Shown here: positions 31,141 to 44,682 of the stretch, piece by piece
How the letters are laid out: each line of letters starts with the position of its first letter
How positions within the stretch are numbered: position 1 is the stretch's first letter
Assembly (NCBI RefSeq): GCF_003473485.1
Contig: NC_053044.1
Coordinates: 57,576,091-57,640,090 of the forward strand
Length of the DNA stretch: 64,000 nucleotides
Direction of reading: 5' to 3'
Source of the DNA: Medicago truncatula
Taxonomy: Eukaryota; Streptophyta; Magnoliopsida; Fabales; Fabaceae
Notes under the pieces: model-generated
The model's input: only the letters and a program-made list of their open reading frames with translations
What the model was told of the DNA's origin: nothing
Databases searched by the model: none
Program-made: the position numbers and the translations under genes

Positions 31141-34006
31141 TTTAAACAAAGAACTTTGAGTAGTATACTTTTTGTGGAACCCGTTTTTATATGTATAAAA
31201 CGATTCATGTGAATAAATAATTACGTAATCGAGAAGTGATTTAAAATAATTGACTTTATGAGTGAGACGATTCATATGTAATGATACACCCGTGATACTA
31301 AAGAAAATGGATTGGATTTGGTGCAAGGGGTGTTCCATTACATATGACGAGACTTTAAAATCTAATGGTGTATGACACTTGTGTATGGTGTAAGACATAA
31401 CTTTGTGTACATTATAGATAAACTTTTTTGATTGATAAATGAGACGAAAATATTGATTGTAAACTCGGACAATAATCTATGTTTACAACAATTATACGTC
31501 CAACTTAACAATTTAAACATTTTTGCTCATTAAATAATAATATATGGACACCATAGATTATCCTCGGACGTTTGCCACATTTTTTAATCGTCAATTTTCT
31601 TATTTAAGCCTCAAAATTGTAATAGATCCTTTTGATTAAAAGAGAAAGATTGTGCTCGATTGAAATTTTGTTGTTGTGAAATCTCCTTGTGAAATCTTTT
31701 AGCTCATGTCTTAACCATAGTCCACTAGTCCATATATCATGTGTTTGTTTGTATTCTTCTGTCGCTGCCATTTGAAAGGGACATGAGAAGAATATTTTTC
31801 TTTTTTATAAGAGAAACATAGGAAGGAATTGATGGAACGAAAAAATGGTTATTTGGAAGATTCCAAATTATTGTGTTTTAACTGAGGACGTCATTATCTA
31901 TTGGAAAAAAAAAGGCGAGGACGGCACTTTAAATAATTGACTTATCCTTTTCAAAATAAATAATACTAATCAAATATTTTTTTTTTTTTAGAGAAGCATT
32001 TTTGTAACCAAAAAAACTTTTTTTTAAGGAAACAATAATTAACTTATCATTTTTTTTTTTTTAGAGAAACTTATCAATTATTCTTGTAGTCGTAGATGAT
32101 GATTAAGGTAATCATGGAAAACTTGGCAGCAAAGCACTTCACACCGACGCAAAGGACGGATTTTCAATTCTTTATTTTTTTGAAGTTAACAAAAAAACTT
32201 TTCCCTCCTTCAAAAAAAAAAAACTTTTTTCTCCTTTCAAAAAAAAACTTTTTCTTTTATCCAATAAAAGGAAAATAAAAAAATTTATTTTTTAAATATG
32301 AGAATTATTTTTTTTTGACAATTTAAATATGAAAAATATAAAAACTAGTATTACAAATATCATATTTTAATTGATTTTATACTTGTCCAAAAAATTATTC
32401 TATACATTTAATTTTTTTTCCGGCACTGTCTGCAATATTCAATAAAATTTTCCATTTTTTCAATTTAATAAATTAAACTCTTAAATTTATATATACTAGT
32501 AAACTACTAATTTTTAATGTTTGGGAATATTTTGTCTGCAATCATTTATTATTTATATTTAAATAAATGGTTTGACCGCGGCTGATTGCTAATTGGATCG
32601 GAGCACTATTAAGTAGAGAGATTAATTTTTTTAACAATGGTAGAGAGTAGAGACTAGAGAGATTAGGTTTTTTCTTTTTTTTACCAAAAGGGTAGAGATA
32701 TTAGGTTAGTTTCTATATAAAGATGTTTTAAATTTGTAAAATAAAAAGGACATGCTATTCTTTTCTTAGAGGAAACTAGACATGGCATTTTCTTAAATAT
32801 GTTGAAAATAAACTGTTGACCACACACAAATATTTATTTTTCCTTAAAAAAATATTATTTTTATTCTTACAAAAAATATTCCAAATATTCATTTTCCATT
32901 TTATTTGATGATCTAAAATAGAAAAAAAAAAACTAAATACTTTGACCATATTGTTAAAATATGATACCGGGTATCTAAGATAATTGAATAAATTTACAGA
33001 GATAATTTTAATTTTTGCTTTACACAATGACAAAATACATTTCGCAATGTAATACATGAATTTGAAATCTATTCATTTACCTATAAAATTCTAAAAAAGT
33101 CTTGAAGTATATTCTTCAAGAGCATAATCTTGAGTCTACAACAAACACAACTTATTTCCTCAAAATAATTTATAAACAATGAAATGAAATGAGACTATAT
33201 TTCAATGAATTCCCTCAGTACAATCATACATTTTTTTTTTTGACAAAACAACCATAAAGTTAACAACTAACTATCTATCATGTTCCTATAATAGTTAGCA
33301 CCATAATCAATACTATTCATTATTCTACACTAATCCTCATGACACTGAACTGTGGATTAATATATATGATCAAACAAAATGTACAATTCATTATAAATAA
33401 TTTTTTAATAAACAATAAAGATGGTCTTGTTCAAAAAAAAATATAAACAACAAAGATGGATCATGCAATTTATCTTAGTCATTTTAATTTATGTGAATAC
33501 TATTAAGTATCTATCAAGATCATTTTGCTTTGAGATTTATTTATTCAATTATTAATATAACTCAATTAGTCTTAAATTCTTACTTACATTTTTTTCTTCT
33601 AATAACCACAAAAATTCACCTCAAAGATGAATAAGTGAAATTTGTCTTTTATTATTCGAATTTCTAACAAGAAAATCGGGTGTGTTAAAAAAAAAAGGTC
33701 ATATTATTCTTTATATGTAGATAGATTTTTATAAGAAAAAGAATAATAAATAAGGAGAATTTATACAATATTTTAGTTGAGTAAGTGGCCTAACACTTTC
33801 TGAATGTATGTATGTATTTTTCACAGCACTGAAGAGGCTTCTCTCTCTCTCTCTCTCTCTCTCTGAGTTGAATTTGACTCTGCAGAAAAGTGGAAACCCT
33901 AACCTAAGAATTACTTCAAATCTTTCTTCACAGTTGAAGTTTGTGAAATTGTTGAAACGGAAATGCTTCTGATTTCTTAGTCTGTTACTATCGGAGATTG
34001 AGAATA
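31141..34006. other. Spacer upstream of the acyltransferase gene
   Basis: 2.9 kb of AT-rich DNA without a supportable gene. It contains at least five of the small insertions with direct-repeat flanks (32041-32076, 32291-32335, 32655-32707, 33220-33256, 33408-33459). It also has a short A-tract/CTTTTCTCC tandem array (32191-32254). A CT microsatellite at about 33838-33865 probably lies in the promoter or 5' leader. Confidence 0.5.
33838..33865. repeat. CT microsatellite upstream of the acyltransferase
   Basis: About fourteen CT units some 140-170 bp before the start codon at 34007. Pyrimidine-rich tracts are common around plant transcription starts, so this may be promoter or leader sequence. 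Confidence 0.7.
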
Positions 34007-37000
34007 ATGGGTAGACGCCATGGATGGGAACTCCCTTTTCACACTTTTCAGGTACCTCCTGTACTACATTCTTCTTCTTCTTCTTTCAATTTCCGTTATT
34101 CTTTTTTACTTTTTCTTCATTTTCAGATTATGTCATTTTCTTTCTACTTTTCTCCATTTTTTTCCACCTTTTGACTTTCTCGTTTACTTTTCCTCTTTCC
34201 CATTTTACCCATTATTTTCATCATTTCACAGTCTTAATTTTGCTTTATGTTCTAATTAAAAGTTCTGTTATTTTTTTTTTTGTTCCTTACTTTCTGGATG
34301 AATGTGATTTTCAACTCAATTAACCATTTACTATAACATTACTTACCTTTTAACATTATTTTGCTTCCACATTCCAGTTTATCATGAATTTCTTTTTTGT
34401 CGAATTCGGATAGCATTGAAATACAACACTTAATTAGTATCATGCTGTTGTGATTTGTGAACAGGTCGTGGCTATTACGGTTTTTTTCTTGCTATGCATT
34501 GCATATTATGCCTTCTTTGCTCCTTTTCTTGGAAAGGACATCTTTGAATTCGTCGCTTTTGGTGTTTACTCTCTACTGGTAAGTAACTATCCGATTCATC
34601 TCTACGTTCCTTCTGTGTTTCATTAAACAAGAGTGCGGTACTCTTTCATTTACTTGTTCCTCAATTTTGAACTGCAGGCACTTTCTGTATTCTTTCTATA
34701 TGTTCGATGCACTGCCATTGACCCCGCTGATCTAGGAGTAATGATTGATTGCGATAAAACATCCAAGAATAGATCAAAACTTGATGAAGAGTTGGCAGGT
34801 TGGAATTTTATATTATTGACATACTCTTCAGATCAGAATCACCTTAATGATTCATCTCACCTATCAATGGGTTTTGTCAGAAATTTAATAATTTGTATAC
34901 TGCTCGTTAATCAGGGTAGTTAAATCACCGATGAAATCAAACGAAATGTAATTGAGTTAGTTATACAGTAATGTAATGACATTGTTGACTAGGCTGTTAG
35001 TAACTGGCTGCATAACAAGACCCGAAGCAATTACAATAGATTTAACTATGCCTTCATTGTTGTTTTGGTACCACTATAAGGTAGTTTATATTTTTCTTTG
35101 TTATATGGTTACCATGTTTGTTGCCTCTTATATAGCATATACGAATAATTGTCTTGACCAGTTTGACAATGATACTTTTTTGTATATTATTAGTATATAA
35201 TGGCAACGATTGATAATCTCTGATGACCATAATAGCAATATTTTGTGCCGTTTGATAATTTATTGTGCTATTTGAATTTGAATCTCCTATTGCAGAACCC
35301 AGCAAGACAAGGCTAAAGGATGATGGAATATCTGATCAGCATGATTCAAATGGGTGCTCGAAACTTGGATGTTGCCTGTGTAGTTTCCTTGCTAGAGAAG
35401 ATTGCCGTAGCGATGAAGATTTTATTCTTCAGCAACAATCTGGAGAGGAGGATGCTTTGTTCTGTACTTTATGCAATGCTGAGGTTGGCTCTTTTACTGT
35501 AAAAGTCTTATTTTGTTCTCCATATAAAAGTCAATACCAGAAAAATAAGAAATGATAGAAGTAAGAAAAAAAATAGAGGTAGTTAGTTTCGTAGAATGCA
35601 ACAAAGTCTGCTTAAGTTTAGGTGATTAAAATGATCTGCTTCCCGAAACTTCCATTTATAAAAATCAGAAAAAGTTATGTTATAGGCATCCCTTTCTTGA
35701 TGACTCATGATAGGTTAACTGTTCAAGCATAAATAACCAACCCTTTTGATAAACAATAAGTACGATATTTCTTTTAGATTGTTCTTTGTATGTTACACTG
35801 CCGCTTTTATATTGCTTTCTCTATATCTGAATATATCTAATCGAGGAGTCATCTTTCATTTACCTACCTCACCAGAACATGGAAATTCCATGATGTATTA
35901 TTTAGTTAGCATTACATCTTGTTAGATGTATTTTGCAGGTTCGGAAGTTCAGTAAGCATTGTAGAAGTTGTGACAAATGTGTTGATGGATTTGATCACCA
36001 TTGCCGGGTAAGTTTTGTTTGAACCCCACCTAAAGTCAGTTACCGGGTATTTGATTTACTCAATATTACGCTGCCTTAGTCACAGCCTCACAGGTCTAGT
36101 GGACTGTTGTCATACTAATAAGAAAAGGTCATGCCAACCTTCTAAAAGCTCACTGTACTTGCTATCATTTCTTGGGTTGAGGTTTTCCCCTATCTTCAAA
36201 GTTATTGTTTGTCTAATTGTCTGATAAGTAACCTTGGTTGATTAATTAAAGTAACCTTAGTTGATTAATTAAAATAACCTTGGTTGGTTAATTAAAGGTT
36301 TTTTTAACCAAAAGCTAATTAGAGGTTTAGTTAACAGAAATAATGCATGTTGCCTGTAAATAAGATTTGAGATATAGAGTGGCTATCTTTTCAATTGTAT
36401 AGACTTAGGGCCATTTTGGTTTTAATCCAGGAATTTTCCCTATTTTTACAATAATACCGGTTGGTTTCTATCATTGTCTTCTACGTTCACCAATTGCAAT
36501 GTAGACTGTGGGTTGTCAATGAAAATTACCCCGAAGTAGACTGTATTGGGTTAGATGTTTGGGACTTGAGATGCTTTGTGCATTTGTACACTTGTCTTAC
36601 TTGTTTATTTGCCTTCCTTAGCTTTTATATTCTTCAAAAAGTCATTATCATATACTTTATTATTTTGTTCAGTGGTTGAACAATTGCGTCGGAAGGAAGA
36701 ACTACATCTCATTTGTGTGCCTAATGGCTGTGAGCCTGGTTTGGGTAAGTTGCATGAAGATGCCTATCAGCTTGTCCTAAATCTAGCTCTCCCTTTCTCC
36801 TTTCTATTCTTCAGTTTTGTATTGAAAGAACCTTCGATACTGTGGTTTTGTAATTTTCTTAGTTTATGTTCATGCATGTCACAGCTTTTAGTTGAATGCG
36901 GAGTCGGGATTGCTGTGCTTGTCAGATGCTTTGTTGATAAGAAGGATACAGAAAATCTGATAGCTGTAAAGCTTGGAGCTGGATTCTCTCGAGCCCCATT

Positions 37001-39100
37001 TGCTACAATAGTGGTACATTTTCTCTCTTTCTTTCAGAGTTTTATTCTTCATCTCAAATAAGATAGACTGATACAAACTTTATCCAACTGAAGTTACTTT
37101 TTACATATGATGTGAATTATGTTAGCAGTAACTTCTCATTTATAACTTAATACTGTATTCTTTCCATTGATGGGAGGTCTTAATTGGCTTGAAATGTAAA
37201 ATTATGCACTTCTATTACATATTATAATGTTTTTTTTATTAGTGGTCTTGTCTTTAATATTTATCAATTATGTTTGTCTAAAGTTATTCAAAATAATTTT
37301 CAATTACTCATTATGTGATCTTTGAACATCATTAAATAGCCGAGTTGTTAAATGTTACTGAATGCAAAACTTTTTCACAATTATTTCCCAATTTTCACTT
37401 CAACAAAATTTGAATTGTTATATTGAAGATATACGTTTCTATGTTTTATGCAATTTTCGATCCTTCAACAGGCCATATGCACAGCAGTTTCTTTCCTTGC
37501 GATTATACCTCTGGGAGAATTATTCTTTTTTCATATGATCCTGATCCGAAAGGTATAATCATGATCCTTTCCTCTTAATTACATATTTATATTACACGAA
37601 CATACTGTAAGCTGGTCTTTTCTCTTACAGGGTATTACAACGTACGAATATGTCGTTGCTATGAGAACTTTGACTGAACCACCTGGTCCTTCAGTTGATG
37701 CGGGTGAGCAGCAGAGTCTACCTTCATCTCCTACTGGTTCATCTGTCACTGCAATAAGCGGAAGAAGCTCTGTTGGAATGAGTTTGCAAATCAAAGGTGC
37801 CTGGTGTACACCTCCAAGAATCTTTATGGATCAACAGGTACTGCCATCTTTGTACAATTGCCTGAACTATATGCTTAGGAACTCTTTTTTAAGATGAATA
37901 AAGGAGAATCACAGTGAGAGATTAGAAAGGAGAATTGAATTGAACAAAACAATGCACAAAACACAACATCACAAAACTTTCAAACAGTATGTGCTTCATT
38001 ATTGCTTATGTATAAGGCTAAAAAGATTATTTATGATTTTCAATGGTTAATGGAAATAAAATACAAGTATAGTTAAAAATGCATGATCGTTTAGAGTAGA
38101 CATGAAATTAGTGCATTGATTAAATGTTCGCCCAATAAGAACTGTCACACAGTTTTGTTGGATGCTGATCAAGTGTCTGGTCTTGAATAAGCAGGATGAA
38201 ATTATACATCATTTGGAGCCTGGCCGCTTACCATCTACTGTGGATCCAGATGCAATACAACCACCTGACAAGGGGAAAAAATTGAACCAGCGCCCTGTGC
38301 GAATAAGCGCATGGAAACTTGCAAAATTAGATTCCAATGAAGCAGCTAAGGCATTAGCTAAAGCTCGAGCATCGTCGTCTGTGCTTCGTCCAATTAGTTC
38401 TCGATCTCATGCATATGATGTCGATCATTTATCAAGTAGCAATTTGAGTGGAAGAAGCAGCCCTATTAGTAACCGAGGATTTCATAACAAATATGATCAA
38501 GCAGGGACATCAAGGTTATCTCCTTCCAAGAGTTCATACCCTCCCAGTCAAGCAAGCAGGGAAGATTTAGATGCGTGCCACCACAGTATGAGTAACTTGA
38601 GCAGTCCACAAGTGTCCAACATATCTCCTTCGCCAATGCAGAGGCCAGGTTTGAACAGAGACCATTTCAACCCCATGTATCAGCAACCATCTATAAATCA
38701 GTCTCCTTCATCAGTTAGAGGAAGTGAAGGGAGTGTAAATCCAGTTCATGAAAATGGTGCACGTGTGGCAATGAGGAATAACAGCTTAGCTGTTTTAGAG
38801 GATAGAAGGTCGTCAGTGTTTTGGGATCAAGCAGCTGGTCGCTTTGTCCCGAACCCATCTAGAGCTCAAGGCAGTTCTCAGATTCCTGGAACAGAGTTAA
38901 CATACAGCGGCCGTTCTATATTTTTTGGCAGTCCTGCTGTGAGTGAACAGTCAAATGCAGGAACAAGAAATAGTAGCTCAGTAGCTGGTGTTTCGGACAG
39001 AGATAATACTATAAGGGATTTTCAGCAAGGTAGATCACATAGAGGTGCCCAGCTTCCTGTGTTCGTTCCCAGTTATTCCCAGCAAAACAAGTTCTCTTAG
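34007..39100 (+). CDS. DHHC-type protein S-acyltransferase (PAT)
   Basis: Ten exons: 34007-34051, 34465-34578, 34678-34798, 35296-35483, 35939-36007, 36673-36744, 36885-37013, 37472-37552, 37631-37837, 38195-39100. Spliced length is 1932 nt, 643 residues. The start [15 protein letters not shown] joins two membrane spans. The cysteine-rich domain FCTLCNAEV...[16 protein letters not shown], split over exons 4-6, contains the catalytic DHHC and continues [14 protein letters not shown]. Two more spans follow, then the TTYE motif ([11 protein letters not shown]) characteristic of PATs. The long serine-rich C-terminal tail (exon 10, 302 residues) looks disordered. These enzymes palmitoylate membrane-associated proteins in the endomembrane system. 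Tail and length resemble the Arabidopsis PAT19-22 subgroup (inferred from memory). The short first exon was chosen because only this frame joins family sequence. Confidence 0.93.
36228..36297. repeat. Three tandem 23-24 bp units in acyltransferase intron 5
   Basis: Units of the form gtaaccttggttgattaatt plus aaa occur three times in a row with one or two differences each. The last runs into a small insertion with duplicated flanks at 36289-36328. Confidence 0.8.
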
Positions 39101-40717
39101 GGTATGTTTCAATTGATGGTATCTTGGAATGGAATGTGATAACATCTAAATAGTAGAATGTTAGCCCATTCCATTCTACTCCTTTTCACCATTAATTGCA
39201 ATTTTTTCTTCTCTAGGAACATGTTATCTAGCGCTTTTTAATGTATGTCTTCTTGCCATCGCGTGGTTTAGTATGTTCATCATTCCATCTGTACAGTCTA
39301 ATGGATCACAACCTTTCTCTGTACTAATTCATTGACCACTATCATTGGATTCGAGTAATTGAAGTTTGAATTTGATCAAAGGATGTTTTGATTCTCGTTT
39401 GGAATCCCGAAACTACATAATTGTGAAATTGGATTCTCTCCAGCTGTAAGTGTATTAAGAAATTAGGATGGGGGGGGGGGGGGGGGGGGGGGGTAAAATG
39501 ATACACTAAAACTCAATGGTTTACTAAAGAAAATTCAGTTATATTTCTTAAAAAAAATAAAATCGTAGTTATTTGTTTTGTTGTCAAATAAAACTTATGG
39601 TTTATTGTTCGTTTATAGGTGTAACTGTTTGGTTTCGTTTATTATATTTATATTTATTATTTACTGTAACAATGTGTCAAGTACGGATTTATGTTGATTT
39701 TTTTAGTGTATGTTTGGTTGTGCAGTAGTAGAAGTTGATTTTGAAATAAATTTATTTTGTAAAATTTGTTTTGGTTAAAAATGAGTTAACATAAGGTGAT
39801 TTATGTTTAGAGGTACTGAAGTAAAAGTGATATATATTTTTTTGTTGACAAAGATAAGAGTGAAGACCCATTTTTTAGTCTGCGACAAAAACATTGAAAC
39901 TCATTTTAGAACCTGACAATAAATAAAATACAACTTTTAGTCTTTTAAATAAATCGGGACACTTTAGTCCTTAACTGAACTTTGAATGAAAAAAATTGTT
40001 TTTTTTTTTTCTTCTGACATGTGATATTTTTATCCATTAAATCAATCCACTGTGTCCTGATATTGCCTGCATGTTATGTGATTGAATTATGAGACAATTT
40101 GATATCCGACAATAATTAAAAGAGACAAGTTAATTCCTACATGTATGATCTAAATCCCTTAATTATATATTTTCTTCCTCAAACACATGAACCTCTCCAT
40201 TGGTTAAAATGACTTAAAAAAAACAAAACAAATGAATATAAACATGTAAGCTAACTTTCATTTGTTTTGGGGAAGAAGGGTACCATTCAAGTCATTTGCA
40301 TGAGTTATTTGTGTCCTAAGGGCATCTTTGTCATTTGTCATTATCTATCATTAATTAACAAACTAGAGGCCGAAATTAGTTATTCAAATGTGTGTAATAA
40401 TAAGCGTCACTTGTTCCTCTCCATTCATTTGCAGTGGTTAATTAGAGTTAGAATAGAATGCAACAAAGGAAAAACACAATTTGATTCACGTTTGCATGTG
40501 TTGCATTACATGCATGGAGCAACAACAACATAGAAAAACAATTTGGTTTAGTAAACTTGAATGATCACGAAGGAATTAATGCACGAGGATGCCATCAAAC
40601 AATTTGTATCCTCCATGTTTTTTTATCCCACTCTAAACAAACTATCATCATAAACATAATTACAATTATCCTAATCATCATCATCATTACCTAATTATCA
40701 ATTGACAATAATCAAAT
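39101..40717. other. Spacer between the acyltransferase and the second MLO gene
   Basis: Contains the acyltransferase 3' flank, a 24-G run, and a diffuse 'tttagtc' repeat fragment near 39890-39975. The presumed MLO promoter is at the right. No gene is supported. Confidence 0.45.
39470..39493 (+). repeat. Homopolymer of 24 G
   Basis: An uninterrupted G tract about 370 bp after the acyltransferase stop, in otherwise AT-rich DNA. It could form a quadruplex on the + strand or its transcript. Its exact length may be a sequencing artefact. Confidence 0.8.
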
Positions 40718-43700
40718 ATGGGAGGAGGAGGAGGAGGCGGTGACTCCAGACAGCTAGATGTGACTCCTACATGGGCTGTCGCCGCGGTTTGTGCGATCAT
40801 CGTTATCATTTCCATACTCTTAGAGAAACTCATACATAAATTCGCATCGGTACCTACATTTATAAATATCATGTTAATCACGCTATTTTACATTCTTCTT
40901 TTTTGATTATATATTATTGATTTTTGTTGTGGATCATGTTAGTTATGTTATTTAACATTCTTCTTTTTTGTATATGTATTCTTGATTTTTTTAGGTGTTT
41001 GAAGAGAGAAAGAAGCATGCTCTCCTAGAAGCTCTTGAAAAGATTAAAGCTGGTAAGCAAATTAACCACAAGAAACACAAAACAACATTCTATTTTTTTG
41101 TGGTTGTTAACCTCACATTGTATTTGTGTTAGAGTACCCTCTTATATCTTATCTTAATATATAATTTCGCTGCTTGAAAAAATTAATAATGAAATGTTTG
41201 TAAGTTAATTAATTTTATTGGTTTGCAGAGCTTATGGTTTTGGGATTTATTTCATTGCTATTAACATTTGGACAAAACTACATATCAAAAGTGTGTATTC
41301 CAGTAAAATATTCAAATACTATGCTACCATGTCAACCCCTGGCTGAAAGGACAGCTGATCATCCAGGCGAACCGGCACTTGAGCCTCAAGGGACTGAACA
41401 CGAGCCTACACCGAACATACCGGCTGGAGAGGGTGAGTCTAAAGGTGAACATCATCGCAGGCTCTTATCATACGAACGTAGGTTTCTCGGCGGTGGTGGT
41501 GGAGGGCCGGGATGTAAACCGGTAATCAACTTAATCTCTATCCAATCACTTATAAAAGGAATTTTTGGTAAAAAACAAATATGATGATAGTGAGAAAAAG
41601 GTTGATTTTTATTTACTTACTAATTAATTAATTAGACAAATTTTCAATTATCTTGAGTGTTATGTTACCATTAACAAGTTCAATTGTTAAAAATCATTCC
41701 TTTTGTAAACTTATTCAAGCATGGAGCTGCACATACACACATTCACCAAAGCTTAATTGCTCCTCCTTTTCTAAAAATCTAATATATTGCATACTATCAG
41801 TATACAAGATTAAAGCAATTGTTGAAATTAAGTTAGATCCTAGTAGTTTGCATCAAAAAAGAAACTCATGGAATTGAATGTTGGTATTGTGTAGGGGTTC
41901 ACGCCTCTTATATCAGTGGACGGGTTACATCAGTTACATATTTTCATTTTCTTCTTGGCTGTCTTCCATGTGATATTCAGTGCCATTACAATGACACTTG
42001 GTAGAGCAAAGGTTTGTGTTGATTTAGGGGCATAAACATCTTGGTTGTTTATTTTGTCATTCTATAAGATAAGAGCCTTTTATTTGTTATGGCAGATTAA
42101 AGGTTGGAAAGAATGGGAGCAAGACCATTTGGTCGATGAAGATGCCTTGAATGGTACGGCAATGACATATAAATAATGTGTTTCCATCATCAAGTTACAA
42201 CTTTTTTTATAACATATTCAATTCTGAAATGGGTGTGTAATAATTTTCAGATCCTAGAAGATTCAGGCTTACTCATGAGACATCCTTTGTGAGGGATCAC
42301 AACAGTTTCTGGACAAAAACACCTGTTACTTTCTATTTTGTAAGCAATCATCACAACCAACTCAAACTTATGTCTATTTTGAAGACATTTTGAAGCTCTA
42401 TTAATATCTTTAAATGTAAAGTTTATAATAATATATAATATAAGAAGCTACTTTTTGGTAAATTGAAAGAAGGTATTGAGACAATGAGATTGATAATATG
42501 AACATCACATCTTACTAGTCTTTTCATGTTTTTGCTTCAATCAGTAATATGTTTTTGAACAATTTTCAGGTATGCTTCTTTCGACAGTTCTTAAGATCGG
42601 TTCGAAGGGCAGACTACTTAACAATGCGACATGGATTTGTTTCTGTTAGTGGCTTATCAAATGAAATGTCCATTTCATGCTTGTAGTATTTGTGTTCTTA
42701 ATAGATAAACTTGTGTCTCCATTCAAATTTGTAGGTCCATTTAGCACCTGGAAGTAAGTTTGATTTTCAAAAATATATCAAGAGGTCATTAGAAGATGAC
42801 TTTAAGGTAGTTGTAGGAATCAGGTAATCTTGACAAATTTGCCAACACTTGGCTGCAATCATGTCTTTGATTTGAAGAATATTTTACTCCTCAATTTCTT
42901 AATCACTTTGGTTTCTTTTAATGTGTGTTTTTGTGATTTTGGCAGTCCAATACTTTGGGCATCAGTGGTGTTATTTTTGCTTGTAAATGTCCACGGTTTG
43001 TATTTTAACCTAACTAACTCTCAATTGGTTTTATTTTGTAGCACTCAAATTCTTATTGATTGTGAATATCTCTATAACTTGTTTTCAGGTTGGCATGCTT
43101 CATTTTGGGTGTCTTTTCTTCCACTAGCAGTAAGCATCTATCTAGTTACAGTGCACGCATGCGTGTGTATGCACATGTTTGTTTAAAAAAAAAAAAAAAG
43201 GACTAATAATTGATTTACTTGAAGGTGATTCTAGCTGTTGGAACAAAGCTTCAAGCAATTATAACTAGAATGGCACTCGACATACAAGAAAGACATGCAG
43301 TAGTGCAGGGGATACCTCTTGTACAAGTCTCTGACAAGTATTTTTGGTTTGAATGGCCTCAATTAGTTCTTTATCTCCTCCATTATGTCCTCTTTCAGGT
43401 ATTTGATTCTTCTTCTATTTAAAACAGTCTTTTTCAATGAATATTAGAATGATTTCTTATAATTTGATCATTTGCTTTACATGTTCAGAATGCATTTGAG
43501 CTGACCTTTTTCTGGTGGACATGGGTAATATGTTATATTCAGTTGATATTGTTTTCTTCTTATGATTTTGCATTTGCTTCTTGAACCTTAAAAACACTTC
43601 ATTTTGGTGCAGTATGAATTTGGGTGGGCATCTTGCTTTTATGAAGATGACAGTCTTATGATTGTTAGAGTTGCTCTTGGGTAAGCAGATTGTTTATGTG

Positions 43701-44682
43701 ATTAAATTCAACATGAATCACTAAAATCTACAATTTATTCTACATCAGTAAAAAAATGACAATGAAAAGATCTATTACTAAAATTGAGAATAGTATTTAC
43801 TAGCGTTTTAAAAACCAGACTGTAAATCGATCGGTAAGACATCTGGGTTATGGTTCAATTGGTTTTAAAAAAGTGAAAAAAATGCAAACAATCGAAACTG
43901 GTTGAAATAAACGTGGTTCAACCTTTTTCAACCAGACCACAATAGAATCGGGATCAAACATACCGAAGAACTGGCCAATTCTCGGGTCAACTGTTCCGGT
44001 CTGGTTTTTAAAATATTGGTATTTATCGAATATCCTCGTTCATTCGAGAATCAAAAGATAAGAAAGAAGAAGAAAAAGGGTTACATAGGAGATGAGATCT
44101 ACCTATTAGCCAAAATAAATAAAAAAAACTAAAAACAAGAAACAAATTGAATTAAATTAATTCAGTTATAACAACTATAATCTAAGTTGAAGTTGAATTA
44201 TGCAGGGTGGGTGCTCAATTTGTTTGCAGCTATATCACACTTCCTCTCTATGCACTCGTCACACAGGTACATTTCATTTTTAAGGTCATGTTAACAAGTA
44301 CCCTTATGATACTTGTTAAGCAAGCAAAGTATAGAAACTTTGTATTGAAAAATGAAATGAATTGATGAAGGAGAATATTAATCTTGTTGTTATGATTTAA
44401 AAATATCAGATGGGATCAACGATGAAGCGGTCAATATTTGACGAGCAAACATCAAAGGCATTGCAAAACTGGCGTAAAAATGCAATGCATAAGAAACCAT
44501 CAAAAGGACGCTCGAAGGAAACTCGAACATTAGGAGGAGGAGAAGCGGGGTCACCTGTGCATTCGCCGTTACATGATGATGGCTCTGAAACCGAATTGCA
44601 GGAGCATAACACAGCTACTATAGTGACCAGTGTGGATCGTAATGATCACTATGATAACCATGACCTCCTAAGTGGACCGTAA
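40718..44682 (+). CDS. MLO-family seven-transmembrane protein, MLO8/MLO10-like
   Basis: Fifteen exons: 40718-40849, 40995-41052, 41229-41521, 41895-42011, 42096-42153, 42251-42339, 42570-42644, 42735-42823, 42946-42995, 43089-43129, 43225-43398, 43489-43524, 43613-43680, 44206-44266, 44410-44682. Spliced length is 1614 nt, 537 residues. It starts [20 protein letters not shown] and carries [54 protein letters not shown] and a calmodulin-binding helix at about 457-475. It ends DLLSGP. The glycine-rich start and the DLLSGP end match Arabidopsis MLO8/MLO10 (clade III) as I recall them. It lacks the D/E-F-S-F tail of the other MLO here. Intron positions match that gene except for one extra intron (43681-44205), which contains a small MITE. 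Confidence 0.95.
43800..44025. mobile_element. Small MITE in MLO intron 13
   Basis: The ends gttttaaaaaccagac (near 43804) and gtctggtttttaaaat (near 44010) are inverted repeats. Flanking tattta-like bases may be the target duplication. Non-coding, about 220 bp. Confidence 0.65.

Noticed and set aside
31117-31398. 93-codon minus-strand open frame
   Set aside because: AT-rich, no domain, adjacent to repeat DNA; consistent with chance.
34020-34323. Open frames overlapping the first acyltransferase exon in other phases
   Set aside because: Only the frame starting at 34007 gives [15 protein letters not shown] and joins correctly to [15 protein letters not shown] in exon 2.
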